Shown: piece by piece, positions 16,856 through 26,772 of the stretch | Layout of the letters: every line of letters begins with the position of its first letter | Position numbering within the stretch: position 1 is the first letter of the stretch | DNA from: Zoogloea sp. LCSB751 | Lineage (GTDB): Bacteria; Pseudomonadota; Gammaproteobacteria; Burkholderiales; Rhodocyclaceae | Length of the DNA: 64,000 nucleotides | Direction of reading: 5' to 3' | Assembly: GCF_002028455.1 (NCBI RefSeq) | Contig: NZ_MWUM01000001.1 | Coordinates: 496,001 to 560,000, forward strand | Notes under the pieces: model-generated | Database searches by the model: none | Told to the model about the DNA's origin: nothing | The model's input: the letters and a program-made list of their open reading frames with translations, nothing else | Program-made: the position numbers and the translations under genes

Positions 16856-17884
16856 ATGATCATCGACATCCACGGTCACTACACCACTGCCCCGAAGGCT
16901 CTCGAAGCGTGGCGCAACCGCCAGATCGCCGGCATCAAGGATCCGTCCGCGATGCCCAAGGTGTCCGAGCTGAAGATCAGCGACGACGAACTGCGCGAGA
17001 CCATCGAGACCAACCAGCTGCGCCTGATGAAGGAGCGCGGTTCCGACCTGACGATCTTCTCACCGCGGGCCAGCTTCATGGCCCACCACATCGGCGACTT
17101 CAACGTCAGCGCCACCTGGGCGGCCATCTGTAACGAGCTGTGCTACCGCGTCAGCCAGCTGTTCCCCGACAACTTCATCGGTGCCGCCATGCTGCCGCAA
17201 AGCCCGGGCGTCGATCCGGCCACCTGCATCCCCGAACTGGTGAAGTGCGTCGAGCAGTACGGCAACGTCGGCATCAACCTCAACCCGGACCCGTCCGGCG
17301 GTCACTGGACCAGCCCCCCGCTGCATGACCGTCACTGGTACCCCATCTACGAAAAGATGGTCGAGTACGACATCCCGGCGATGGTCCACGTGTCCACCAG
17401 CTGCAACTGCGCCTTCCATACCACCGGCGCCCATTACCTGAACGCCGATACCACGGCCTTCATGCAGTGCCTGACCTCCGACCTGTTCAAGGACTTCCCG
17501 ACCCTGAAGTTCGTGATCCCCCACGGCGGCGGCGCGGTGCCGTACCACTGGGGCCGTTTCCGTGGCCTGGCCCAGGAGCTGAAGAAGCCGTTGCTGAAAG
17601 ACCACCTGCTCAACAACATCTTCTTCGACACCTGCGTCTATCACCAGCCGGGCATCGACCTGCTGACCAAGGTGATCCCGGTGGACAACATCCTGTTCGC
17701 CTCCGAAATGATCGGCGCCGTGCGCGGCATCGACCCGGAGACCGGCCACTACTACGACGACACCAAGCGCTACATCGAGGGCACCCTGAACCTGTCCGCC
17801 GAGGACCGCTACAAGGTCTACGAAGGCAACGCCCGCCGCGTTTATCCGCGCCTCGATGCCGCGCTGAAGGCCAAGGGCCGGTAA
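16856..17884 (+). CDS. ligJ: 4-oxalomesaconate hydratase (amidohydrolase family)
   Basis: 342 residues beginning MIIDIHGHYTTAPKAL, preceded by AAGGAA; the family is about 341 residues. The HxH metal motif is DIHGHY at residue 4. HVSTSCNCAFHTTGAHY and VIPHGGGAVPYHWGRFRG are later metal and substrate loops. It hydrates enol-oxalomesaconate to 4-carboxy-4-hydroxy-2-oxoadipate. An ATG at 16793 would extend it into the regulatory element and is rejected. Followed by ligK after a strongly structured 115-base gap. Confidence 0.92.
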   Translation: MIIDIHGHYTTAPKALEAWRNRQIAGIKDPSAMPKVSELKISDDELRETIETNQLRLMKERGSDLTIFSPRASFMAHHIGDFNVSATWAAICNELCYRVSQLFPDNFIGAAMLPQSPGVDPATCIPELVKCVEQYGNVGINLNPDPSGGHWTSPPLHDRHWYPIYEKMVEYDIPAMVHVSTSCNCAFHTTGAHYLNADTTAFMQCLTSDLFKDFPTLKFVIPHGGGAVPYHWGRFRGLAQELKKPLLKDHLLNNIFFDTCVYHQPGIDLLTKVIPVDNILFASEMIGAVRGIDPETGHYYDDTKRYIEGTLNLSAEDRYKVYEGNARRVYPRLDAALKAKGR

Positions 17885-17893
17885 TGAAACACG

Positions 17894-17954
17894 CCCCCCG
17901 AAGCGCCTGCGGCGCGGGGGCAGGCCGACCGCTTTGGAGCGGCCGCGCGCGGCC
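17894..17954 (+). other. Hairpin cluster between ligJ and ligK
   Basis: Three consecutive inverted repeats fill the gap. GCGCC-TGC-GGCGC (17903-17915) is flanked by C and G runs. CCGCT-N4-AGCGG spans 17929-17942. The palindrome GGCCGCGCGCGGCC spans 17941-17954. There is no U-tract, so RNA processing or 3'-end protection is as likely as termination. Confidence 0.5.
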
Positions 17955-17999
17955 GGCCTGAAGCCTGCGATCCCCTACGAGAAACCTGGAGACATTGAG

Positions 18000-18695
18000 A
18001 TGACCCTTCCCATGAACACCCTCGGCATCGTCAAGCGCAACATCGACCGCGCCGATCCGGCCGCCGTCGACAAGCTGTCCCGTTTCGGCGTCGCCACCAT
18101 CCATGAAGCGATGGGCCGCGTCGGCCTGATGAAGCCGACCATCCGCCCGATCTTCGTCGGCGCCCGCCTGTGCGGCACCGCCGTCACCGTGCTGCTGCAG
18201 CCGGGCGACAACTGGATGCTCCACGTGGCCGCCGAGCAGATCAAGCCGGGCGACGTGGTCGTTGCCGGCTGCACCGCCGACAGCACCGACGGCTTCTTCG
18301 GCGACCTGCTAGCCACCTCCTACAAGGCCCAGGGCGCCAAGGGCCTGATCATCGACGGCGGCGTGCGCGACGTGAAGGACCTCACCGAGATGAACTTCCC
18401 GGTCTTCAGCCGCGCCGTCCACGCCAAGGGCTGCACCCGCGCGACCCTCGGCTCGGTGAATGTGCCGGTGGTGTGCGCCGGCGCGGTGGTCAACCCGGGG
18501 GACGTGGTGATCGCCGACGACGACGGCGTGGTGGTGGTACCCGCCGCCATCGCCCAGCAGGTGGCCGACGCCGCCGAAGCCCGCGAGAACAACGAGACCG
18601 CCAAGCGCGCCCGCTTCGCCGCCGGCGAGCTGGGCCTGGACATGTACAGCCTGCGCGAACCGCTCGCTAAAGCCGGCCTGAAGTACATCGACTAG
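18000..18695 (+). CDS. ligK: 4-carboxy-4-hydroxy-2-oxoadipate aldolase
   Basis: 231 residues of the RraA-like class II aldolase fold. GLIIDGGVRDVKD near residue 120 carries the conserved Arg-Asp used for pyruvate and metal binding. GCTADSTDGFFGDLLATS is the family loop, and KAxGLKYID-type residues close the C-terminus. It splits 4-carboxy-4-hydroxy-2-oxoadipate to pyruvate and oxaloacetate, the last step of the pathway. The ATG at 18000 follows a GGAG motif; a second ATG is at 18012. The homologue in gallate pathways is GalC. Confidence 0.92.
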   Translation: MTLPMNTLGIVKRNIDRADPAAVDKLSRFGVATIHEAMGRVGLMKPTIRPIFVGARLCGTAVTVLLQPGDNWMLHVAAEQIKPGDVVVAGCTADSTDGFFGDLLATSYKAQGAKGLIIDGGVRDVKDLTEMNFPVFSRAVHAKGCTRATLGSVNVPVVCAGAVVNPGDVVIADDDGVVVVPAAIAQQVADAAEARENNETAKRARFAAGELGLDMYSLREPLAKAGLKYID

Positions 18696-18745
18696 AAGGC
18701 ACGAATAAATCTACTGCGCGTCCCGATCTTGCGATTCCGGTACTC

Positions 18746-18763
18746 GCTGTACTCCAGTACAGC
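18746..18763. repeat. Perfect palindrome in the ligK-ligI gap
   Basis: GCTGTACT-CC-AGTACAGC has eight-base arms and a two-base centre, in a 152-base gap of unusual composition (18696-18847). It could be an operator for ligI or part of an intergenic repeat of another family. No second copy is seen in this window. Confidence 0.5.
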
Positions 18764-18847
18764 TCCCGATTCTGCCAACTGAGTCGTCGCAACCTCGGGC
18801 CTGCTCGCTACGATTTCTTCGTACCTTCATCACAGAGGTAGAAAAGT

Positions 18848-19762
18848 ATGGAATTTGAAAAGACTCCCGGCTGGTTCGACTGGTATGCCGGTCCGTCCAA
18901 GCCCCGCTTCCAGCTGCCGGCCGGCAGCGTGGATGCCCACTGCCACGTGTTCGGGCCGGGGGCTGAGTTTCCCTACGCTCCCGAGCGCAAGTACACCCCG
19001 TGCGATGCGTCCAAGGCCCAGCTCTTCGCGCTGCGCGACCACCTGGGCTTCGAGCGCAACGTCATCGTCCAGGCCACCTGCCACGGTGCCGACAACCGGG
19101 CACTGGTGGATGCGCTGGTCCATTCGGACGGCAAGGCCCGCGGCGTCGCCACCGTGAAGCGCAGCATCACCGACCAGGAACTGCAGGACCTCCACGCCGC
19201 CGGCGTGCGCGGCGTGCGCTTCAACTTCGTCAAGCGGCTGGTGGATTTCACGCCGAAGGACGAGCTGATGGAGATCGCCGCCCGCATCGCCCCGCTGGGC
19301 TGGCATGTGGTGATCTACTTCGAGGCGGTGGACCTGCCCGAGCTGTGGGACTTCTTCACCGCGCTGCCGACCACCGTGGTTGTCGACCACATGGGCCGCC
19401 CGGACGTGACCAAGCCCATCGACGGCCCGGAGTTCGAGCTGTTCCTGAAGTTCATGCGCGAGCACCAGAACGTGTGGTCCAAGGTCAGCTGCCCCGAGCG
19501 CCTGTCCGTCAGCGGCCCCAAGGCCCTGGACGGCGAGCAGGCTGCCTACCGGGACGTGGTGCCCTTCGCCCGCCGCGTCGTCGAGGCGTTCCCCGAGCGT
19601 GTGCTGTGGGGCACCGACTGGCCGCACCCCAACCTCAAGGACCACATGCCCGACGACGGCCTGCTGGTGGATTTCATCCCCCACATCGCCCCGACCTTTG
19701 ATCTGCAGCAGAAGCTGCTGGTGGATAACCCCAAGCGACTTTACTGGCCCGAAGAAGCATAG
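18848..19762 (+). CDS. ligI: 2-pyrone-4,6-dicarboxylate hydrolase
   Basis: 304 residues of the amidohydrolase superfamily. VDAHCHVFGP at about residue 28 gives the HxH motif, and WGTDWPHPNLKDHMPDDG near residue 252 holds the conserved Asp and the substrate loop. LigI opens the pyrone ring to oxalomesaconate. The start follows CAGAGGTAGAAAAGT. It is followed by a single REP-like palindrome and then ligA, so ligI may end a transcript or sit in a loosely joined operon. Confidence 0.93.
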   Translation: MEFEKTPGWFDWYAGPSKPRFQLPAGSVDAHCHVFGPGAEFPYAPERKYTPCDASKAQLFALRDHLGFERNVIVQATCHGADNRALVDALVHSDGKARGVATVKRSITDQELQDLHAAGVRGVRFNFVKRLVDFTPKDELMEIAARIAPLGWHVVIYFEAVDLPELWDFFTALPTTVVVDHMGRPDVTKPIDGPEFELFLKFMREHQNVWSKVSCPERLSVSGPKALDGEQAAYRDVVPFARRVVEAFPERVLWGTDWPHPNLKDHMPDDGLLVDFIPHIAPTFDLQQKLLVDNPKRLYWPEEA

Positions 19763-19786
19763 TGAGCTAACGGCCGGACCTGCCCC

Positions 19787-19812
19787 GTAGGGGCGAATTC
19801 ATTCGCCCCCAC
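19787..19812. repeat. REP-like palindrome between ligI and ligA
   Basis: Single copy of the GGGGCGAATTCATTCGCCC unit, extended by matching TAG/CAC flanks, 24 bases after the ligI stop. It is followed by the ligA ribosome binding site. Confidence 0.8.
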
Positions 19813-19849
19813 AGACAAGGCACCCCCGGCCCCGCAGAGGAGACAACAC

Positions 19850-21147
<1,298 letters not shown>

Positions 21148-22104
21148 ATGAACAAGACGATCAAGGTCGCGCTGGCCGGCGCCGGCGCCTTCGGCATCAA
21201 GCACCTGGACGGCATCAAGAACATCGACGGCGTGGAAGTCGTGTCGCTGATCAGCCGTGACCTGGACGCCACCAAGGCGGTCGCCGAGAAGTACGGCATC
21301 CCCCACGTCACCACCGAGCTGGACGAAGCCCTGGCCCTGCCCGAAGTGGATGCGGTGATCCTGTGCACCCCGACCCAGCTGCACGCCTCCCAGGCCATCG
21401 CCTGCCTGAAGGCCGGCAAGCACGTGCAGGTCGAGATTCCGCTGGCCGACAGCTGGAAGGACGCCGAAGAGGTGGTGTACCTGCAGAAGGAGAAGGGCCT
21501 CGTCGCCATGTGCGGCCACACCCGCCGCTTCAACCCCAGCCACCAGTACGTGCACAAGAAGATCGAGGGCGGCGAGTTCAACATCCAGCAGATGGATGTG
21601 CAGACCTACTTCTTCCGCCGTACCAACATGAACGCCCTCGGCCAGCCGCGCAGCTGGACCGACCACCTGCTGTGGCACCACGCTGCCCACACGGTGGACC
21701 TGTTCGCCTACCAGGCCGGCAGCCCCATCGTGCAGGCCAACGCCATCCAGGGCCCGATCCACCCGACCCTCGGCATCGCGATGGACATGTCCATCCAGCT
21801 CAAGGCCGCCAACGGCGCCATTTGCACGCTGAGTCTGTCCTTCAACAACGACGGCCCGCTCGGCACCTTCTTCCGCTACATCGGCGACACTGCCACCTAC
21901 ATCGCCCGCTACGACGACCTGGTGAACGGCAAGGAAGAGAAGATCGACGTGTCGCAGGTGGATGTGTCGATGAACGGCATCGAGCTGCAGGACCGCGAGT
22001 TCTTCGCCGCCATCCGCGAAGGCCGCGAACCCAACGCTAGCGTGGCCAGCGTGCTGCCGTGCTACAAGGTGCTGCACCAGTTGGAACAGCAACTCAACGC
22101 TTGA
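21148..22104 (+). CDS. ligC: 4-carboxy-2-hydroxymuconate-6-semialdehyde dehydrogenase
   Basis: 318 residues of the Gfo/Idh/MocA family. The N-terminal Rossmann motif is ALAGAGAFGIKHLDGI; the C-terminal domain has GHTRRFNPSHQYVHKK and WTDHLLWHHAAHTVDLF. It oxidises the hemiacetal of the ring-cleavage product to 2-pyrone-4,6-dicarboxylate with NADP+. It is tightly joined to ligB and followed 14 bases later by an aldo/keto reductase. Confidence 0.93.
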   Translation: MNKTIKVALAGAGAFGIKHLDGIKNIDGVEVVSLISRDLDATKAVAEKYGIPHVTTELDEALALPEVDAVILCTPTQLHASQAIACLKAGKHVQVEIPLADSWKDAEEVVYLQKEKGLVAMCGHTRRFNPSHQYVHKKIEGGEFNIQQMDVQTYFFRRTNMNALGQPRSWTDHLLWHHAAHTVDLFAYQAGSPIVQANAIQGPIHPTLGIAMDMSIQLKAANGAICTLSLSFNNDGPLGTFFRYIGDTATYIARYDDLVNGKEEKIDVSQVDVSMNGIELQDREFFAAIREGREPNASVASVLPCYKVLHQLEQQLNA

Positions 22105-22118
22105 AAGGAAAGCAGCCC

Positions 22119-23111
22119 ATGAAGCAACACCGCATCGGTCCCCTCCAGGTTTCCCCCATCGGCCTCGGCTGCATGAACCTCAGCCACGCCTACGGCGTGC
22201 CGCCGGGGCCGGAGCAGGGGGCGGAGGTGCTGCTGAAGGCCCTCGATGCCGGCGTCGATTTCTTCGATACCGCCGCGCTGTACGGCTTCGGCGCCAACGA
22301 GCGGCTGCTCGGCCGCGTGCTGGCGCCGCATCGGTCGCGCTTCGTGCTGGCCAGCAAGTGCGGCATGCACGGCGTGGACGGCAAGCGCGTCATCGACGGC
22401 CGTCCGGAGACGATCCGCGCCAGCGTCGAGGCCAGCCTCGACCGCCTGCAGACGGACGTGATCGATCTGCTCTACCTGCACCGCTGGGACAAGGCCGTGC
22501 CCATCGAGGACAGCGTCGGCGCGATGGCCGAGCTGGTCAAGGCCGGCAAGGTGCGTGCGCTGGGCCTGTCCGAGGTGTCGGCGGAGACGCTGCGCAAGGC
22601 CCACGCGGTGCATCCCATCGCCGCGCTGCAGACTGAGTATTCCCTGTGGACGCGCAACCCGGAGATCGCCGTGCTCGACGCCTGCCGCGAGCTGGGCGTC
22701 GCCTTCGTGGCCTTCAGTCCGCTGGCCCGCGGTTTTCTGGGCGGCCCGCTGGACGTGGCAGCCTTCGACGCCAAGGACATCCGCCGCGCCATGCCGCGCT
22801 TCGCCCCCGACAACTACGCCGCCAATCTGCGCCTCCACGAAGCCTACGCGGCGCTGGCGCAGGAAGCCGGCTGCACGCCGGCCCAGCTCGCGCTGGCCTG
22901 GCTGCTGGCCAAGGGCGAGGACATCGTGCCGATCCCCGGCACCACGTCGGTGGCCCACCTGCAGGAAGACCTCGCCGCGGCGCAGGTCACGCTGAAGCCC
23001 GACCTGATCGCCCGCCTGGATGCTTTGATCAATCAAGGAACGGTCGTTGGCTCCCGCTACAATGCGGCCACTCAGGCCGAGATCGATACCGAGGAATTCC
23101 CGGCGGCCTGA
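22119..23111 (+). CDS. Aldo/keto reductase in the lig operon
   Basis: 330 residues starting at the ATG with AAAGGAA upstream. The AKR tetrad is visible: D in GVDFFDTAALYG, Y in the same motif, K in VLASKCG and H in LLYLHRWD. IPGTTSVAHLQEDLAA is the NADP-binding end. The subfamily resembles YajO/PhdYeT-type reductases with unknown physiological substrate. Its place at the end of ligI-ligABC suggests action on an aldehyde of this pathway, which is not a known step. A REP-like pair follows. Confidence 0.85.
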   Translation: MKQHRIGPLQVSPIGLGCMNLSHAYGVPPGPEQGAEVLLKALDAGVDFFDTAALYGFGANERLLGRVLAPHRSRFVLASKCGMHGVDGKRVIDGRPETIRASVEASLDRLQTDVIDLLYLHRWDKAVPIEDSVGAMAELVKAGKVRALGLSEVSAETLRKAHAVHPIAALQTEYSLWTRNPEIAVLDACRELGVAFVAFSPLARGFLGGPLDVAAFDAKDIRRAMPRFAPDNYAANLRLHEAYAALAQEAGCTPAQLALAWLLAKGEDIVPIPGTTSVAHLQEDLAAAQVTLKPDLIARLDALINQGTVVGSRYNAATQAEIDTEEFPAA

Positions 23112-23123
23112 CATTGCATTCCC

Positions 23124-23193
23124 GTAGGGGCGAATTCATTTGCCCTCAGCCAGTTGAATGAAGTCCTTGGGCGAATGAATTCGCCCCCACAGA
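23124..23193. repeat. REP/BIME-like palindrome pair after the aldo/keto reductase
   Basis: Two inverted units, 23124-23145 (one base different from the consensus) and 23169-23193, separated by 23 bases. It separates the lig block from the AEC transporter. Confidence 0.8.
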
Positions 23194-23281
23194 TCAGATA
23201 TCGGATCCTGCGAAGGGGCGCCCTCCACAGGTCGGTTTCACGACAGGCCGCCCTGGATCCCAACCAGAAACATCGCTCCTC

Positions 23282-24238
23282 ATGCTGGCCATCCTCGCCA
23301 TTACCACCCCGATCTTCGTGCTCATCGGCATGGGCTACCTGGCCGTGCGGACCGAGATCTTTCCGAAGGCAGGGCTGACCGCGCTGGGCGCGTTCGTGAT
23401 CCGCATCGCGCTGCCGATGCTGGTCTTCAAGTCGATCTCCCAGCGCTCCTTCGCCGAGGTGCTGAACCTGCCCTACCTGGCTGCCTACCTGTTCGGGTCG
23501 GTGGCGATGGTGGGCATCGGCATTGCCTGGGCGCGGCTGGGGCGCGGGCAGAATCTGGAGCACGCCAGCCTGATCGGCATGGGCATGGGCTGCGCCAATA
23601 GCGCCTACGTGGGTTACCCGATCGCGCTGCAGGTGATCGGCCCCACCGCGTCGATGGCCCTGGCCCTGTCGATGATCGTCGAGAACATGCTGATGCTGCC
23701 CCTGTGCCTGGCCCTCGGCGATGCCGGCAAGGCCCGTCACGAGCCTTTCCTGCGTGTCTTCGGGCGGGCCTTGCTGGGCCTGCGCAAGAGTCCGCTGGTG
23801 GTGATGATCTTCGTCGCCTTCGCGTTTTCCTTCTTCGGCATCAGCCAGCCGCCGCAGCTCGCCAAGGCGGTGGAGATGGTGGCCGCCGCGTCGGCGCCGG
23901 TGGCCCTGTTCTTCATCGGCGGCAGCCTGGTCGGCCTGCCGCTGAAGGACGTGCTGGTGGATGTCGGCGTGGTCAGCTTCGCCAAGCTGATCCTGCATCC
24001 GCTGGCGGTGGCCCTCGGGCTCTACCTGTTCGGGCCGGTGGACCCGCTGCTCGGTGCTGGTGCGGTGCTACTGGCCAGCGCGCCGATGCTCAGCATCTAC
24101 CCGATCTTCGGCCAGAAGCACGGCCGCGAGGGCTTCTGCGCGGCCACCTTGCTGGTGGCCACCGTGGCGTCCTTCGTGACCATCGCGGCGGCGATCTGGC
24201 TGCTGCGCCACGTGCCTGGCTTCGGTCTTACTCCCTGA
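23282..24238 (+). CDS. AEC-family transporter (auxin efflux carrier / malonate-type)
   Basis: 318 residues, about ten helices in two five-helix repeats. IRIALPMLVFKSIS in helix 2 and ALFFIGGSLVGLPLKDV in helix 7 carry family features. It may carry mono- or dicarboxylates; the substrate is not evident. Its stop overlaps that of the convergent acetyltransferase by 11 bases. Confidence 0.8.
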   Translation: MLAILAITTPIFVLIGMGYLAVRTEIFPKAGLTALGAFVIRIALPMLVFKSISQRSFAEVLNLPYLAAYLFGSVAMVGIGIAWARLGRGQNLEHASLIGMGMGCANSAYVGYPIALQVIGPTASMALALSMIVENMLMLPLCLALGDAGKARHEPFLRVFGRALLGLRKSPLVVMIFVAFAFSFFGISQPPQLAKAVEMVAAASAPVALFFIGGSLVGLPLKDVLVDVGVVSFAKLILHPLAVALGLYLFGPVDPLLGAGAVLLASAPMLSIYPIFGQKHGREGFCAATLLVATVASFVTIAAAIWLLRHVPGFGLTP

Positions 24239-24821
24239 GCGTGGCGGCGCGCCAGGCGTCGGCGTTTAGCCGGTAGAGGCAGTGGCGGCGTAGCGGATGC
24301 TCTTCCGGCAGCACCGGGTGGTCGAAGTCTTCGGACGTCCTCCGCATGCCCAATCTCTCCATGACGGCCTGGGAGCGACGGTTGGACAGTGCGGTGAAGG
24401 ACACGATTTCCGCCAGCCCCAGCGTCTCGAAGCCGGTCGTCAGCGCAGCCCTGGCCGCCTCGCTGGCCAGACCCTGACCCCAGGCCGCGTGGACAAGGCG
24501 CCAGCCGATTTCCACGCAGGGTGCGAACGGCAGCGCGGCGGTCGGCACGTTGAGGCCGACGAAGCCGATGAAGTCTCCCGAATCCCGCCGTTCCACCGCC
24601 CAGAAACCCCAACCGCGCTCGGCGATGAGGGTTTCGCAGCGCTCGGCGATCGCGTCGCTGGCTGCACGATCAAGGGTGCTTGGAAAGTGCTCCATGACCC
24701 GCGGGTCGGCGTTGAGGGCGGCAAACGGCGCCCGGTCGGCGGCCCGCCACTGCCGCATGCGCAGGCGTGGCGTATCGATCTCGAGGGGGGACGGTAGCTG
24801 CGGCAGTGCGCCGGTGTTCAC
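24228..24821 (-). CDS. GNAT N-acetyltransferase (RimJ/RimL-like)
   Basis: 197 residues from a GTG that overlaps the stop of the VOC gene (GTGA), indicating translational coupling. LEIDTPRLRMRQWRAADR at the N-terminus, IGWRLVHAAWGQGLASEAARA with the acetyl-CoA loop and FTALSNRRSQAVMERLGM near the end are typical of ribosomal-protein/small-molecule acetyltransferases. Substrate unknown. An upstream in-frame GTG at 24839 lies inside the VOC gene and is less likely. Confidence 0.83.
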   Translation of the reverse strand: MNTGALPQLPSPLEIDTPRLRMRQWRAADRAPFAALNADPRVMEHFPSTLDRAASDAIAERCETLIAERGWGFWAVERRDSGDFIGFVGLNVPTAALPFAPCVEIGWRLVHAAWGQGLASEAARAALTTGFETLGLAEIVSFTALSNRRSQAVMERLGMRRTSEDFDHPVLPEEHPLRRHCLYRLNADAWRAATLRE

Positions 24822-25210
24822 GCGCCCACCGGCGTGCACAGCTCGACCAGCGTGCCGTCCGGGCAGCGTACATAAGAGACGGTCTGGCCCCAGGGTTTGG
24901 CTTCCGGGGCGAGCAGTTCGGTGGCGCCGGCGGCCAGCGCGCGGGCGTGGCCTTCCGCTACGGACGGGGTGACGAAGGCGACCTCGAAGCCGAGGGGCTT
25001 GGGCGATTCGCTGGCGGCGACGAAGCCGGCGGGGAAGTGCGTGTGGCCCAGTTCGAGGGCGGCGAAGGCGAGGGTGGTCTCGCCGGTGTCGAGTTCACCA
25101 TAGGTGCCGGATTCGTGCACGAAGCGGCGTGCTACGCCGAAGGCCTTTTCGAAGAAGGCGATCGACGCCGCGACGTCGGGCACGTAGATGATGGTGTAGC
25201 CGAGTTTCAT
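24818..25210 (-). CDS. VOC-family (glyoxalase-like) protein
   Basis: 130 residues, two beta-alpha-beta-beta-beta modules: LGYTIIYVPDVAASIAFFEKAFG, then VRCPDGTLVELCTP at the end with a metal-ligand-type glutamate. The family includes lyases, dioxygenases and drug-binding proteins; the substrate cannot be told. It is the first gene of a two-gene unit with the acetyltransferase. Confidence 0.8.
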   Translation of the reverse strand: MKLGYTIIYVPDVAASIAFFEKAFGVARRFVHESGTYGELDTGETTLAFAALELGHTHFPAGFVAASESPKPLGFEVAFVTPSVAEGHARALAAGATELLAPEAKPWGQTVSYVRCPDGTLVELCTPVGA

Positions 25211-25256
25211 GGCTTCTCCTGGAGGTCGTGAGTGTCCTTGGCCCGCGCGTCCGCTT

Positions 25257-26579
25257 TCAGCGCACCTGGGCGAGCTGCTCGCTGAGGGCCGTCAGGGTGT
25301 CGGCTTCGCCGCGCACGTGGAAGAAGGCGCCTTCTTCGTCGGCGCGTTCGCCCAGGACCTGGCAGCGCGCGTAGATCTCGCCGCGCAGTTGTTGGGCCGA
25401 CCAGGGCAGGAAGAGTTCGGCCTCGACCAGATCCTTCTGGAAGAAGGCGACGATGTCGTCGCGCAGGCGCGAGACGTCGGCGGGGCGCCGGGCGCTCATC
25501 ACGATGCAGCCGGGGTACTGGGCGTGCAGCGCGGCTTCGCACTCGGCCTGGGCCTCGGCGTCGCCGACGTGGTCGATCTTGTTGAAGACGCGGATGCGCG
25601 GCACTTCTTCGGCACCGATCTCGGCAAGCACCTCGTCGGTGACTTCGAGCTGGCGCTGGAAGCCCGGGTCGCTGGCGTCGATGACGTGCAGCAGCAGGGA
25701 GGCGTCGAGCGCTTCGTCGAGGGTGGACTTGAACGAGGCAACGAGGCCGTGGGGCAGGTTCTTGATGAAGCCGACGGTGTCGCTGACCAGCACGCGCGGC
25801 ACGCTCTCCGGGTGGAGCACGCGCACGGTGGTGTCGAGCGTGGCGAAGAGCTTGTTGGCGACCAGCACCTCGCTGCCGGTGAGGGCCCGCATCAGCGTGG
25901 ACTTGCCGGCGTTGGTGTAGCCGACGAGGGCGACGCCGGCCAGGCCCTGGCGCTCCTGGCGGCGGGCGCGCTGGGTCTTGCGCTCGGCGTCCATGGCGAT
26001 GATTTCCTGCTGCAGTTCGGCGATGCGGTCGCGGATCTTGCGGCGGTCCAGCTCGGTGGCGGATTCGCCAGCGCCGCGGCCGCCGACGCCGCTGCGTTGA
26101 CGGCCCTGCGGCCCGGCCAGCTTGGCCAGTTCGCGCAGGCGCGGGGCCATGTAGCCGAGGCGGGCGATTTCCACCTGGGCACGGGCAGCGCGGGAGCGCG
26201 CGTTGCGGTGGAAGATCTCGAGGATGACCATGGTGCGGTCCATCACCTCGCAGCCGACTTCGAGTTCGAGGTTGCGGGCCTGCGACGGGGAGATCTCGTG
26301 GTCTACCAGGATGGCGTCGATGGGCGCGTCTCCGCCGTCGGGGGCGGGGTTGCCGTTGACGTAGTCGTGGATCTCCTGGCGCTTGCCGACCCCCAGGTAG
26401 GCCATCGGATCGAAGCCGGCGCGTTTCTGGATGAAGGTATGGACGACCGTGAAGCCAAGGGTTTTTGCCAGCTCGCGTAATTCGTTGAGGGAGGCCTCGA
26501 ACTCGACGTCATTCACCTGGGGGAGCTGGACGGCTGCGACGACGGCGTAGCGGGGCTTTTCTTTGGCTTCAATGGGCAT
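25257..26579 (-). CDS. hflX: Ribosome-associated GTPase HflX
   Basis: 440 residues. The N-terminal HflX domain has GKRQEIHDYV and VDHEISPSQARNLE. A coiled coil with GRGAGESATELDRRKIRDRI follows, then the G domain: G1 GYTNAGKST, G3 DTVGF, G4 NKID. HflX rescues stalled ribosomes under stress. In many proteobacteria it follows hfq; here hfq is absent and the gene stands alone upstream of the VOC/GNAT pair. Confidence 0.94.
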   Translation of the reverse strand: MPIEAKEKPRYAVVAAVQLPQVNDVEFEASLNELRELAKTLGFTVVHTFIQKRAGFDPMAYLGVGKRQEIHDYVNGNPAPDGGDAPIDAILVDHEISPSQARNLELEVGCEVMDRTMVILEIFHRNARSRAARAQVEIARLGYMAPRLRELAKLAGPQGRQRSGVGGRGAGESATELDRRKIRDRIAELQQEIIAMDAERKTQRARRQERQGLAGVALVGYTNAGKSTLMRALTGSEVLVANKLFATLDTTVRVLHPESVPRVLVSDTVGFIKNLPHGLVASFKSTLDEALDASLLLHVIDASDPGFQRQLEVTDEVLAEIGAEEVPRIRVFNKIDHVGDAEAQAECEAALHAQYPGCIVMSARRPADVSRLRDDIVAFFQKDLVEAELFLPWSAQQLRGEIYARCQVLGERADEEGAFFHVRGEADTLTALSEQLAQVR

Positions 26580-26772
26580 GCGGTATCGGCTTGTCTAGGA
26601 TGGTCAAGGCCAGATGGTACCCGTCAATGCCTGCCGCGCCCTCATGAGTGTGGTGGTCGTGCCGTGCGCGCCGGTGGAATTGGCTCGACGGCGCTGTTCC
26701 GTAGGTCGCTGTCCAGGGGGATTTGGGCGTTGTCGGCCCGGATGATGAGCCGGCTCCGGAGAGCCGCCGGGC

